NCBI RefSeq assembly: GCF_000321225.1 | Contig: NW_004450402.1 | Location: forward strand, 1,843,195-1,907,194 | Direction: 5' to 3' | DNA length: 64,000 nt | Source of the DNA: Odobenus rosmarus divergens | Taxonomy: Eukaryota > Chordata > Mammalia > Carnivora > Odobenidae | Part shown: positions 12,074 through 22,813 of the stretch, piece by piece | How the letters are laid out: every line of letters begins with the position of its first letter | How positions within the stretch are numbered: the stretch's first letter is position 1 | Made by a program: the position numbers and the translations under genes | The notes under the pieces: model-generated | Told to the model about the DNA's origin: nothing | Seen by the model: only the letters and a program-made list of their open reading frames with translations | Database searches by the model: none

Positions 12074-12136
12074 AAAAGACTAAAATATTTAACTAAAATA
12101 TTCGGGGGAGACAAGGAAAAGAGGTAAGCCAGTATG

Positions 12137-12335
12137 GGGCGCCTGGGTGGCTCAGTTGGTTAAGCGACTGCCTTTGGCTCAGGTCATGATCCTGGAGTCC
12201 CGGGATCGAGTCCTGCATCGGGCTCCCTGCTCAGCGGGGAGTCTGCTTCTCCCTCTGACCCTCTTCCCTCTCGTGCTATCTCTCATTCTCTCTCTCTCAA
12301 ATAAATAAATAAAAAATCTTTAAAAAAAAAAAAAA
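12137..12335 (+). mobile_element. Can-SINE, full length
   Basis: Head GGGCGCCTGGGTGGCTCAGT and a 13-base A tail. The flanks 'gaggtaagccagtatg' and 'gagataagccagtgtg' form a diverged target-site duplication, suggesting moderate age. Confidence 0.96.
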
Positions 12336-12484
12336 GAGATAAGCCAGTGTGCCTCCTGATGTTTCCGTGAGAATAACTAGAAACATGGTGAATCTAGGAA
12401 AGTTGGGATAATCTGGCTTTAGGGATGGTGAGGGGAGGGAAGTGATGGGTTTATTTTGTAACATTATTGAGCTCGATTTTTTTT

Positions 12485-13284
12485 TAATCATCTAGAATAA
12501 AGTATTCTTAGGGTGTACCCTGTGATCAATGGCTGAAGATTAATGCAGAATTTCTGCTCTAATGAGATTTTATATTTACATTTCTGGTAATTCCCTTAGT
12601 CACTTCATAAGCTTTTGTACAGGGGTGGGGGTGTGCATCAAATAATAGGATAAACACAGTGTGTCTTCTTGGAGAATTAATTGTACAGAAAATTTAAGAC
12701 AATAAACCACCAACCAACTTAATCCCCTTCCCCGACTTAAAAATATTTTTATCTTAGAAGTACATTATGGATGAGAATACAAGATCCACATGGATTTTTA
12801 GACACTCTCAAATTCAAAGAAATGTCATGCTTGGCAAACTGCTTTAGTGTCTATATTCCTTGTCCCAATCTCCACACCCTTTGGTTGGAGTTTATTTTGC
12901 TAAGTAAGTTGGCAAAATAGTTTGTCTGCATTCATACACCTGGTAAGTGGTAGAGGAAGAATTTTAAACCAGAACTCCATAAAGCCTGCTCTCTCACCTA
13001 TTTCATTAAATTAAATATACACTACTTATATATGATATTCAGCTAATATTATATTTAGCATCACTAACCAAGTAAATGACAACATAAAGCCAAATACTGG
13101 CAGCTGGTATTTTTCAATTATGAATTTGCAGGGTCTCCAAGAATGCAATCAGAGCAAATGATTTTTCACAGTGCTTGGGGGAGAGCGAAGATGGGATCAT
13201 CAAAAGCATTAGTGTGGTGTTTCCTAGTTCACAGATGATTAATCAGATGGGTATGTTAAACATTCTTTTAAGGCTCAATCCATC
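12485..13284. other. Unassigned stretch
   Basis: No recognised gene or repeat. Confidence 0.45.
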
Positions 13285-13440
13285 CATCCTTCAAACTTTT
13301 AAAACAATGAACTGATATCACCTTCCTATTCAAAACCTTGAAAGCACAGGTTAGAAAGTCCTTCACAATCTGTGCCTAATTATCCTTCAACAATGAATCC
13401 CCATACAATTAGCCCCCAATACCCTAGATTTTAAACCATG
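13285..13440 (+). mobile_element. L2 fragment (RT 3' region)
   Basis: 'tattcaaaaccttgaaagcac ... gaaagtccttcacaatctgtgcctaattatcctt' follows the L2 line 'caaaaaccttcaatggctcc ... ataaagtccaaactcc ... ctccacaatctggcccc'. Diverged, plus strand. Confidence 0.55.
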
Positions 13441-13454
13441 AGTTAATACAACTA

Positions 13455-13860
13455 ACAGTCTTCCTGAAAAGGTAACCTTAAGGTTAAGACTTCAAGAATA
13501 AGTAAAAGTTGGTCAGATGAAGGGGTGGGGGCACAGGGTTGGGAGGTAGAGAATTCTTGGCAGCAACATGCAGAAACTGCATTATGTAGTAAGAGAGAGC
13601 CAGACCCACTGAAGAAAGCAGTGGGAAACAGTGAAGGGTTGTGAGCAAGGAGTGACATGCTCAGATCTGTCTGCACTTAAGAAAACTCACTCTAGGGGCT
13701 CCTGGGTGGCTCTGTGGGTTGAGCATCTATCTAACTCTTGATATCAGCTCAGGTCTTGATCCCAGGGTTGTGAGTTCGAGCCCCACGTTGGGTTCCATAT
13801 GTGGAGCCTACTTAAAAAATTACCCTAGACACTACTGGAAATGGTATTGACACACATGGG
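13455..13860 (-). mobile_element. L2 fragment, split by a SINE
   Basis: Reverse-strand L2: 'gaattcttggcagcaacatg', 'ggttgtgagcaaggagtgacatgctcagatctg', then after the SINE 'accctagacactactgg' (L2: agcaggggagtgacatgatcagatttg ... atcactctggctgc). Confidence 0.65.
13695..13819 (+). mobile_element. Older, short Can-SINE
   Basis: 'ggctcctgggtggctctgtgg' head and an old-type middle ('gttgtgagttcgagcccc') ending 'cttaaaaaat', without the CT-rich run. Flanks 'tcactctag' and 'ttaccctag' may be the worn duplication. Confidence 0.85.
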
Positions 13861-15310
13861 ACTGTTGCTACTACCTCCAGATATACATGTTCCACTGATG
13901 TAGAACCATATGTTTGACAGGTAAATGTGGAAACTGATTAATGGGATTTACCTAACAAAACTGTAGTTTTGAAATTTCATCAGATTTTAAGGTACAGTAA
14001 TTAAACACAAAGGCTTTCCTTTTAAAGCCTCATAGTGCATGTTAGTGTGCTTTTATAAACTGTAGTAGCCACAATAAGCAAATGACTTTGGAGCCCTATA
14101 TTTTTAAAATGTTGTTCAATGTGTGAAATGTGATATTACAGCATTCCCAAACCACTTTATAATCTTTTTAAAAAGTGCTTATTTAAATACACAAATATGA
14201 TCAATGAATACAGAATTACATAATCACCAAGAAAAGTTGCTAGTTTTCATAATGGTCTCTTGGCTTTTCCTCTGCTGATATTGGCGCCAAAGAAATTGGG
14301 TTATAACTATTGTTTCTCTGTGGCTGAAGAGACATTTCCAAGTACAGAATGAATGGAGTTCATTCAGAGGCCTTGCAAATGGGCTGTGGCCCCTTTTTAT
14401 GCATGATGGGCCCCAGCAAGGATATTTAGAACAAAACCAACTTTTACTTTTTAATGCATTGACAAGGTCCTCCAATTTTAAAGGGGCTCCACACAGTGGA
14501 TTTACTCAGGTTTACCTCTCTGTCATCACAATTTCTACAGAAGAATATTAAGGATGCCAGACAGTCTTCCATTCAGGGAAGGCAGCTGAATGTTCTGTTT
14601 TAATAACAGGGTAAATCATATGTTGTTTAAGACCTAAATTACAGAGGACATAGGAATTTCCAATAGATTAAGCTTGACACAATGACATGAAATAATAACA
14701 TTTGAGAAAAAAAAAAGAGACAGAGCCTGGTGGAGAGAGCGAGTCCCTGTGGAAGGGAAAAAGGTGAAAAAGTCATACATCTTTCAATAAACCTATTTTT
14801 TGTGTGTGTGTGGTTACTATTGTTCCTGAATACATCAGGGCTGCATGTATTTTTTTTGAACTGATTTTTTTTTAAAGGCAAGATGAGACTCTACAGTTGG
14901 GAGAATAAGAGGTTGTAACCCACTTCCTCCACACCCTCTTGATACTTACCATCCACCCTTTGTGTGGTCTTTGGCTTATGCAGTATCCTGTCTCATTATG
15001 ACTGGACTATAAAGAGTCAAATAACTGTCATCAACAATATAGTATCAAATTGAAGGTCTCATTTTTAAAAAACGTGTCCGTTTTGTCAATTTACCTTTTT
15101 TTTCACCTGTTTAAACCACAGAACCACCTCCTGCCAAGTTCACAACTGACCAAGTAACAGAGAAGTAAACTGTAATCTAATGCTATGGTTTTAGAACAAC
15201 ACAGTCCAAAGATTTTAATATGAGAGGAAAGTAATTTCCAATTATTTGACCCATGAATTCAATATTTAAAGGTTCACTAGTACTTTTTCCTATCTTAGCA
15301 AGGAAACTAA
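13861..15310. other. Unassigned stretch
   Basis: No gene seen. Short frames at 14224-14475 and 14639-14881 (minus) lack known domains. A small TG run lies near 14800. Confidence 0.45.
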
Positions 15311-15317
15311 TTTATTC

Positions 15318-15600
15318 CTAAGTTGGCCCAAGGGCAGATCTCTCCTTCTCAAAGTAATTTGTGGGTTGGCCTACAAAGGGCACACAGAAGTCCAATGAAA
15401 AAAGAGTAACGAGGTAGAAAGAACAGGGGTTCTTGGCATCTGCTCGCGCTGCAGCCTGCATTTCTGCCAACATGGATTGGGGTTTGATGGAGCGTGGCGT
15501 CCAGTGGCTGGCTGAGGAACCTGTCTCCTCCTCACTGCACTCAGCAGCAGGGGACCAGTAACGCTCCTTCACATCGAGTCCTTGTGAAGCTCTTGCAAGA
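15318..15600 (-). other. Possible coding-like stretch (exon or pseudo-exon), unrecognised
   Basis: A minus-strand frame runs through about 90 codons with raised local GC and several CpGs at 15430-15580. The predicted peptide is polar and rich in Ala, Glu and Ser (for example SMLAEMQAAARADAKN), unlike the other chance frames here. Upstream, TTTCTTGCAAG at about 15590-15600 on the minus strand resembles a weak splice acceptor and a stop precedes it. I see no convincing donor after the coding-like part, and the frame's start codon would be GTG. I do not recognise the protein. Confidence 0.2.
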
Positions 15601-15924
15601 AACTCTTCTTAATGGAGATATTAACGATTAAAGAACAGTCCCCTGAGAATGAATCATTCTGAGAGAAAAACATCTATCTAAGTCAAGTGACATTATCTCT
15701 GACATAAGTTCTGCTAAAGACAAGACAGCTCCTCTGCGAGAAAGAAGACACACACTCTTCAGGGGTTAAAAGCGGCAGAGAGATAATTGCTAATTAATCC
15801 TTCCATGGTTTCATTAAGGAAATATTTAACTTACCACCTAGCCCGAGCTGCATTTTTATTAGAGAAATATTGTATAATGGCTCTGCATGTACTCTAAGCA
15901 TTTTATTATATAACAATATTATGT
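15601..15924. other. Unassigned, with TAATTA-type motifs near 15780-15800
   Basis: 'gataattgctaattaatcc' carries clustered homeodomain-type cores. Not enough to call a regulatory element. Confidence 0.3.
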
Positions 15925-16070
15925 AATTACAGCAGAAATAATGGTACTATCTATCTTACCAGGTTGTGGAGAGGATAAAATGAGATAATAAGTATAAAGT
16001 GCTCATAAGCCATATTCCCAGTGTCTTACAATTGCTCAGTAAATGGTCACTAATATTACTGCTGTTATGG
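15925..16070 (+). mobile_element. MIR 3' half
   Basis: 'aataatggtactatctatcttaccaggttgtggagaggataaaatgagataata' and 'gctcagtaaatggt' follow the plus-strand MIR core and tail. Confidence 0.75.
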
Positions 16071-16289
16071 AAACTTTTCATGTAAAGCTTCATTTCTTGG
16101 TCCAGCTAGAAACACCTATTAATGGAGATACTAGGGGCTAAATAGTAACTCCGAGTTTAAGCAGGATCTGGAAAAAAAAAAAAAGAGAGAGAAATTTTTG
16201 ATCCAGAGGCATTTATAAGGTTTTGAAGCACCCCAACACTCAGGTTTTCTGTAGTTTCCATAATTCCTGAAGTTTCTGAAGAGATAATG

Positions 16290-16510
16290 CACTTTTAAGA
16301 AGTTAGGCTTTCACATTAAATGAGGGAATTTGAATCCTGGCTCCATGACTTAATCTCTCTATATTTTAGTTTTCTCCCGTGCAAAATGGAACTAATAATT
16401 CTACCTACCCCTAGGGGCCATGGTGAGGATTAAAGAAGACCATATGGGTAAATGCTTCAGGCAGTGCTAGGAATTTAGAAAGTGCTAAACAGATCTTAAA
16501 TCACTACCAT
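16290..16510 (+). mobile_element. MIR, near full length
   Basis: 'ggctttcacattaaatgagggaatttgaatcctggctccatgactta', 'agttttctcccgtgcaaaatggaactaataat', 'ggtgaggattaaag' and 'gcagtgctaggaatttagaaagtgct' give head, core and tail in order. Confidence 0.85.
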
Positions 16511-16952
16511 CCTCATTATCACCAAACAGCAGAATAGGCAAATGGGATTTGTGTCTCTTCGCCTGAGATTATCTTTGATTTTCTATTCTCTTTGGTGTGT
16601 AGGAGAATTCTAATTTCAATTATTCTGTAGCTGAGCATTCCAAAATACAAGGTCATTACTAACCTTCCTGTTTATGAACTGGGGGGATATCTTAGAACAC
16701 AGTGGCGGCAAGGAAAATAATCAGGCATCGGTAAGCTAAAGAAAAGGAGGAGAAGCCAGCAGGAAATGAAGTCACCGTGTTCGCCCCTCAGGGACCACCA
16801 GGCCAGGCTTGTCCTCATTTTTGCTCTTCTCTGTCAGTGCCCTTGGTTTCCCTGCTTCCTCAGCAAGGCTCCAGTCTTGGTCTACATGACTTTTAAGCCC
16901 AAAGTCACTCATCCATTTGTCTGGGGGGTTTTGTCTCTAAATTCACATTCTT

Positions 16953-17173
16953 TTTTTTTTTTTTTTTTAAGATTTCATTTATTTGACAGAGAGACACAGC
17001 GAGAGAGGGAACACAAGCAGGGGGAGTGGGAGAGGGAGAAGCAGACTTCCCGCCGAGCAGGGAGCCCGATGCAGGACTCGATGCGGGGCTCGATGTGGGG
17101 CTCGATCCCAGGACCCTGGGATCATGACCTGAGCTGAAGGCAGACACCTAACAGCTGAGCCACCTGGGTGCCC
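16953..17173 (-). mobile_element. Can-SINE, inverted, with expanded internal box
   Basis: Long T tail, then the reverse body and head. Perfect 18-base target-site duplication CTCTAAATTCACATTCTT at 16934-16951 and 17174-17191, so it is young. It is longer than its siblings because the 'CTCGAT(G/C)' segment is repeated three times at about 17070-17108, against once in most copies. Confidence 0.97.
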
Positions 17174-17191
17174 CTCTAAATTCACATTCTT

Positions 17192-17804
17192 GAGAGAGAA
17201 TCTTGGTATCTTAGTCTGCCCTTGGACAGATTCCCGTAGTAATACTTGGTTTGATCTGTTTGCCTCTTTGTGACCTCTCTTTCTACAGCTCTTAATTTCC
17301 AATTTCTGATTTTAAAAATCCCCAAAGAATCTGTTTCCTAATTACACGATTGAACTCTTCAATCAAATTGGTTTAAACATATTCTTAGGAATTTGAATCT
17401 TGAGTGGGGGTGCCTGGGACAAAGGGTTCCTGAGCTCCTGATCTGGAGTCCTCAGAATTGCCCTGGTTTCTCACCTCCCTGAAGCTTGCTTGTTCAGAGA
17501 TACCTTCAAATCTGTGAGCTACTCTAGTAGTTCTCCTTTTTAAAGATGACCTCTGTTTCTTAAGCACTTTTCTGTTTTTTTAGAGCTAAAAGACCTTCCA
17601 TGGCTGAGTTCTCTCTGGGGAATCTAACCAGCCTCGGTCAGTTAGGGACTTGGGCAAAAGCCAAATTAAGCTAGAGAAGATGGCAGGTGTAGTAGGCAAT
17701 TTGACATATCCATCACAGGGAAAAATGGGTTATAACAGAAGAGTCACATTTGTATCAATATCTACCATAGACCTAGCAGGGTATAAAAAGCCTCATTTAA
17801 CTAA
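17192..17804. other. Unassigned stretch
   Basis: No gene or named repeat. A 60-aa minus frame at 17385-17567 has no domain. Confidence 0.45.
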
Positions 17805-17995
17805 ATTCTATTTAAGTCAATAGGCATTCACTAAATAAGAATTCAGGGGAGATTTAAGTGGGTAAATCTAAGTCTTTGCTCTCAAGGAATGCCTAGTCTG
17901 GCAGGAAGAATATATGTACACATATAATTGTAATATATGGCAAGGTATCCTGACTACTCTGCTAGATGAAATAAGAATATAGAGAAAAGAATAAT
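17805..17995 (-). mobile_element. L2 3'-end fragment
   Basis: 'aataggcattcactaaataag' and 'tttgctctcaaggaatgcctagtctggcagg' follow the reversed L2 3' end (ccctcaaggagcttacagtctagtgggg). Confidence 0.5.
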
Positions 17996-17999
17996 TAAT

Positions 18000-18720
18000 T
18001 TGGGGTATGGGATTAGCCAAACAGATCAGCCTGTTGAGAGACTCAAATATCATGTTGCAAGCCACTGATATGAAGCAGAGAAGGATTCCTTTTTGGGAGC
18101 TATGGCTCTTTGACATCTAAAGCAATATACAAAAGGAAAAAGACTCCCCAGGCTTATAGGCACTTGGGAGGTTTTATTGCTTTCCCATTCTCAACCTCAC
18201 TTAGGCACAGGTCTAAGTAAAGGCCTATCTGGGTGTCAGAACTTCTTTCTCCCCAACAAAGTGCTTCTCTCCTCCCTAACCCTAGCCCTGGGTTGGAAGG
18301 AATTATTGCTATCCAAGGCTGTTCTCCATGTCCAAGTTACCCCAACAGGAGAAAATCTGAATTTATGGTCCCCGCACCTTTGAAGTGGAGGTAAATAAGA
18401 CATTTTTCTCAGATCTTAAATCTGGTATCTCAGCACAAACTCTAACCACAAAGTCATCCCCCAACCAGACTGAGTATCCATTGCATCAAGGATGAGTCCT
18501 GGATACCAGTATAACCTCTGCCTCCTTACCTTCTCTTCTACACTGGCCCTGCAGGACTGAGATTCTGCCCTGGATGCGGCCCTTTTTACCTGAGAACTGA
18601 ATTTCCTAATTATTAACAATCATCTCTCTGGTTTATGATTCTGGAGCCTGGGCGTTGTATTCTAAACCCTAGTCCAATGAGCAATTCTTTTAGAACTCAA
18701 ACTGATATCCTCCATACTTG
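18000..18720. other. Unassigned stretch
   Basis: Moderate GC at 18180-18620 with short frames on both strands, none recognised. Confidence 0.45.
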
Positions 18721-18722
18721 AG

Positions 18723-18945
18723 AGAAGGGGATGACAAACTTTTTCTATCAAGGGCTGGACAGTAAATATCCTGTGCTTTGAGGGCCAGAGATTCGCTATC
18801 ACAAGCACTCCATCTGCCATTGTAGCACTTAAGCAGCCACAGATAATACTTGAATAAATGGGTCGGGGCTGTGTTCTAATAAAACTTTTACAGAAAGAGG
18901 CAGTGATTTGGTCTCTGACAGTAATTTGTAGACACCCTGCTCTTA
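18723..18945. mobile_element. hAT-Charlie nonautonomous element (MER3-like)
   Basis: 'gacaaactttttctatcaagggctggacagtaaatatc', 'gcagccacagataatac', 'aaatgggtcggggctgtgttctaataaaacttt' is the well-known element whose ends read caggggtcggcaaac. The right end is worn ('tttgtagacaccctg'). The family name is from memory. Confidence 0.8.
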
Positions 18946-18949
18946 AGCA

Positions 18950-19639
18950 TCATTACCTATGCATTCAGGATTCCTTAATACCATGATCCACCTGTTGGAG
19001 ACATAACTCACCTCATCTTTCCCAATCCCCCCTTTATTTGCAAAGGTCAAGGATAACTCACCCCATAGTTACAACACCCAAGATGTCCCTACACTTTTAC
19101 TTCGGTTCCTAGGATACTCCAAAGCCCACAATTAATATTTGTGTGTACTCCATCTTTCCCTCTAGAGTCAAAATGAAAAAAGAGAAACCAGAAATGGAAT
19201 GGAATGGTGTGTGTATATATATAGATATATATACAGTTAAAAACAATAACTGAAAATAACTTAAAAAGCCTTAAAAAAAAGTAACTGGTCCTTAATTGTG
19301 GATCAATAGGAGGGGAGAAAAGTAATAATCTGTTATTTTCTGGAGGGAGCAGATACCTTGGTCAAAAGTAAAGAAAATTGGTTGGGTTACTCCCTAGAAA
19401 GAGACAAGGAAACTGAGGTTCATAAAAATTAAATGAGAATTCCACATAGATATGTCATGGAATTGCTCATTATGCCTACCTTGAAGCAACCGAAGGGGAT
19501 GGATTGCAATATCCCAGATTGGAAGTCAATATGTTTTCTGAGTAAAATTGTTAAATAAAGTGATTTTTAAAAATATAGTGGGCTTAATAGGATTATGTAA
19601 GTGGCCTAAAAATACATACAATAATAGTAACAACTGCCA
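18950..19639. other. Unassigned; TA/TG run at about 19208-19233
   Basis: 'gtgtgtgtatatatatagatatatatac' is a short compound microsatellite. Nothing else recognised. Confidence 0.5.
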
Positions 19640-19990
19640 TTTAGTTAAATGCCAGTGTGGTGGACATTTTTCTGATTTTGCCATCCAATGTCCATTCTCC
19701 TTTCTCTTGATAATACTCTATATTTTCCTCTGGGGAACCACACTTCCTGTGCTTTCAGTCCTTATGCTTTGAATGCTGCTGAAATTGTCCCTGATTCAAG
19801 AGTTGGGTGTGTGATCTAGGTCTGGACAATCAGAACACTGAATTTCCCTGGACCTACAATTGTTTCAGGGATGGAAACATGAGAAAAGTTGATTTAATCA
19901 AAGTGAGGCCAGGACTTTTTTAGATGTTTTTGAGGAGAGATGCTCTTTTTTTTTTTTTCTGTTAGATTGGAAACCTACAAGATGTAAATA
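19640..19990 (+). mobile_element. Ancient interspersed repeat, family not named
   Basis: 'gattcaagagttgggtgtgtgatctaggtctggacaatcagaac' and 'gatggaaacatgagaaaag' read like the 'catgtgacccaagctctggccaatcaga' repeats of mammals. I cannot place it securely. Confidence 0.35.
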
Positions 19991-20014
19991 TGGAGTTGGT
20001 AGGAGTCAGCATTG

Positions 20015-20222
20015 GGGCGCCTGGGTGGCTCAGTCGTTAAGCGTCTGCCTTCGGCTCAGGTCATGATCCCAGGGTCCTGGGATCGAGCCCTACATCGAGC
20101 CCCACATCGGGGTCCCTGCTCAGTGGGGAGCCTGCTTCTCCCTCTCCCACTCCCCTGCTTGTGTTCCCTCTCTCGCTGTGTCTCTCTCTGTCAAATAAAT
20201 AAAATCTTTAAAAAAAAAAAAA
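20015..20222 (+). mobile_element. Can-SINE with duplicated internal box
   Basis: Full head and 13-base A tail. The segment 'gagccc(t/c)acatcg' occurs twice in tandem at about 20085-20110, a smaller version of the expansion in the SINE at 16953. Confidence 0.96.
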
Positions 20223-20351
20223 GAAAGAATAAACTTCTTTCATAATAAAGCAAATATCAAGAAAAGCAAACCAGAGAAATGCAGGGAGATCGAGTCCTGA
20301 GAATAGAGTTGAATGCATAATATTTTAGTAATGAAACCAAAGCTAATTTTT

Positions 20352-20545
20352 TTAAAGATTTTATTTATTTATTTGACAGAGAGAGAGAGACAGGGAGAGC
20401 AGGAACACAAGCAGGGGGAGTGGGAGAGGGAGAAGCAGGCTTCCTGCTGAGCAAGAAACCGGATGCGGGGCTCCATCCCAGGACCCTGGGACTATGACCT
20501 GAGCCGAAGGCAGACACTTAACGACTGAGCCACCCAGGAGCCCCC
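20352..20545 (-). mobile_element. Can-SINE, full length, inverted
   Basis: Target-site duplication AAGCTAATTTTT at 20340-20351 and 20546-20557. The reverse head ends 'gccacccaggagccccc'. Confidence 0.97.
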
Positions 20546-20679
20546 AAGCTAATTTTTAAAATTATAACCCATTTTCTTTTTTTTCTCCCTCCATTACTCC
20601 CTTTATTTTTCCTTCTCTCTCTCTCTCTCCCTTCCTTCCTTTTCCTTTATGCCTGCAACTGAGAGTGCTAATACAGTCT

Positions 20680-20855
20680 ATATTATGTTAGTCAGTATGT
20701 ATACATTTTCTTTAACTGACAAAACAATCTTATGGTAAACTTAATTATTCTCATCTTCAGGTCAGTCAAGTGAGGAATTGCATAGTATGCCCATGGTCAT
20801 GCACCTAATATGCCTCAAAGCTATGATTCAACCTCGGCCAGTCTGACTCCAAAGG
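20680..20855 (-). mobile_element. MIR
   Basis: 'gtcaagtgaggaattgcatagtatgcccatggtcatgcacc', 'gctatgattcaacctcggccagtctgactcc' is the reversed MIR body and head. Confidence 0.65.
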
Positions 20856-20857
20856 AG

Positions 20858-20894
20858 TTCTCAGGGGACAGGGCTGTTCTCAGGGGACAGGGCT
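20858..20894. repeat. 19-bp tandem duplication
   Basis: TTCTCAGGGGACAGGGCT occurs at 20858-20875 and 20877-20894, two perfect copies separated by one base, just outside the MIR. Confidence 0.9.
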
Positions 20895-21452
20895 CCTAAG
20901 GGACCAAGCCTTAAGGTTTCAGCAACTCACATCTGCTTATAATTTAGGAGTCATATCTATATTAGAGGCATGATGGTAACACATTTGCTCTGGCCTGTGA
21001 TGTGAAAATAAACGATTTACTTTTGAAAATGTAGTGATCCCTTGACCAAGCCACAGATGACTTTTAGAATATTCATGAAACAATTATTACCGACAAGTCA
21101 TTTATAAAAAGTATTTCATTAAAGCAAATTGCACTTTCCACTTTTAGCCCAATGTCAGATGTATGTCCAAAACAAAACTTCTATACTCATTCATCCTACA
21201 ACAGACATTGAGAGATGTTGAGACATTTAGAACATACTAGGCACTAAGTCTAGCAATGGAGTAATGATACTAGGATGCCCAGAACAAAAATATGGTAGAG
21301 AAAGGACATCTTAAATTAATGAGGCATCTTATGTTCCCAGCATCTGCCTGAAGTAGTCACATCCTGAGAGTCTGGCAATGTAACACTTTCCCAGACATGT
21401 GAAACTTCATAGGGAACCACTCTTTCCAAACAAAGCATAAGAGTCTGAGATG

Positions 21453-21462
21453 CAGGGGGCAC
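21453..21462 (+). promoter_or_regulatory. CTCF-like core at SINE junction (candidate)
   Basis: CAGGGGGCAC matches the core of the CTCF motif. CAG comes from host sequence and the rest from the SINE head. Seen in sequence only; binding is not shown. Confidence 0.2.
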
Positions 21463-21658
21463 CTCGTGGCTCAGTCGGTTAAGCGGTGACTCTTGATTTC
21501 GGCTCAGGTCATGATCTCAGGGTCCTGGGATTGAGCCCTGAGTCAGGTCTAAATTGGGCTCCGCGGGGAGTCTGCTTGAGGATTCTCTCCTCCCTCTCCC
21601 TCTCTCCCTCCCCTCGCTCACCCTCTCTCACTAAAATAAACAAATCTTAAAAAAAAAA
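21455..21658 (+). mobile_element. Can-SINE, full length, older type
   Basis: 'GGGGCACCTCGTGGCTCAGT' head with the 'gactcttgatttcggctcagg' middle. Duplication 'GAGTCTGAGATGCAG' at about 21441-21455 and 'gattctgagatgcag' from about 21660. Confidence 0.94.
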
Positions 21659-21682
21659 AGATTCTGAGATGCAGTACTGAAC

Positions 21683-21750
21683 AAACCTCTCTGTGCTTCA
21701 GTTTCCTCATCTGTAAAATGAGGATGCTCATAATAGCACTATTATTATTT
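21683..21750 (+). mobile_element. MIR core fragment
   Basis: 'ctctctgtgcttcagtttcctcatctgtaaaatgaggatg' is the MIR core, well kept, cut short on both sides. Confidence 0.85.
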
Positions 21751-21870
21751 GTACCCCAGCCTCTCCTAAGTTCCTCAATTAAATGAACAACTGACTTCCT
21801 TTCTACTTTTTAGGCTTAAATATTTATAGATTTTTCATGGAATATGATTCATTTTTGTCTCTTTTGTGCT

Positions 21871-21895
21871 CTCTCTCTCTCACACACACACACAT
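21871..21895. repeat. (CT)n(CA)n microsatellite
   Basis: 'ctctctctctctcacacacacacacatg'. Confidence 0.85.
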
Positions 21896-22059
21896 GCTAC
21901 ATAAATCCCCTTCAGAAATGAGGAAGTTGTAATACATGCCCACAGTTGTAATTTAAGTTAAATACTATTTTGTCAGGAAACAACCAAAGATTATTACTCT
22001 ATAGTATTGAATAAGGAAATATATCAAGATAGTTTTCATTATAAAAATATATTCTTTTA

Positions 22060-22250
22060 GGGCGCCTGGGTGGCTCAGTCGTTAAGCGTCTGCCTTCGGC
22101 TCAGGTCATGATCCTGGGGTCCTGGGATCGAGCCCCACATCGGGCTCCCTGCTTGGCAGGAAGCTGGCTTCTCCCTCTCCCACTCCCTCTGCTTGTGTTC
22201 CTGCTCTTGCTGTGTCTCTCTCTGTCAAATAAATAAAATCTTTAAAAATA
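22060..22250 (+). mobile_element. Can-SINE, full length, young
   Basis: The canonical head GGGCGCCTGGGTGGCTCAGT is intact. Long duplication ATATATTCTTTTA directly left of 22060 and again ending near 22266. Confidence 0.97.
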
Positions 22251-22614
22251 TATATATATTCTTTTAAAATACCTCCCTTCTCAAATTTTCTCTTAATGTT
22301 AATGTAGCCACATGGCTTATATAAATTGTAACAACAGGGAAGCCAATTATCTTGAACCATCTAATGTATGGTTACATCCGGAGCACTGATATGATTCTCA
22401 TTTAAATAATGCTATATTTTGTACACACATTCTGTCTTTACATCTATTTAGAAGAGAAGGAGTAGGCTGAGGCAATAGGAAAATTTTTCAAATAAGTTTG
22501 GAAATTAGAGAAATTTCCCTTTACTCCTTTCACCATAATACATTAAGATAGTTGGAATCTAGTTCGAACAAATCAAGTCTCCTAGTGTTTTTGAATTGCA
22601 AAGACCAAAATGTT

Positions 22615-22810
22615 GGGGCACCTGGGTGGCTCAGTTGGTGAAGTGTCTGACTTCGGCTCAGGTCATGATCCCAGGGTCCTAGGATGGAGCTCCCTGCTCA
22701 GTGAGGAGCCTGCTTCTCCCCCTCCTCCCTGCTCATGCTCTCTCTTGCTACCTCTGTCTCTGTCTCTCTCTCAAATAAATAAATAAAAATCTTAAAAAAA
22801 AAAAAAAAGA
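22615..22810 (+). mobile_element. Can-SINE, first of a stacked pair
   Basis: Head 'GGGGCACCTGGGTGGCTCAG' and a 14-base A tail. Its left flank is 'aaagaccaaaatgtt'. Its right flank is 'aaagacca', which runs straight into the next SINE. Confidence 0.96.
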
Positions 22811-22813
22811 CCA

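Larger units (their letters stand above)
11425..12480 (-). mobile_element. L2 coding-region remnant, split by two SINEs
   Basis: Reverse-strand L2 wording: 'gatcaaggaaggatttatggggaagg', 'gcttggaacaagagag', 'ggctggaaaggaaggtc', 'ttcatagttgataaggagacaatgaagg', and 'gacctcagtgatagtcctgg', resuming after the SINEs with 'ggaaagttgggataatctggctttaggg'. No frame survives. Confidence 0.6.

Noticed and set aside
15594..16152. Similar phrases 'cttaatggagatattaacg' and 'attaatggagatactagg' as a duplication
   Set aside because: Similarity is short and fades within about 45 bases; chance is adequate.
16766..17137. 123-aa plus-strand frame, one of the longest in the window
   Set aside because: Its second half is an antisense reading of a Can-SINE and the first half has no recognisable domain.
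22201..22260. CT-rich runs as possible polypyrimidine tracts or promoters
   Set aside because: They are the normal CT-rich segment of Can-SINEs and recur in every full copy.
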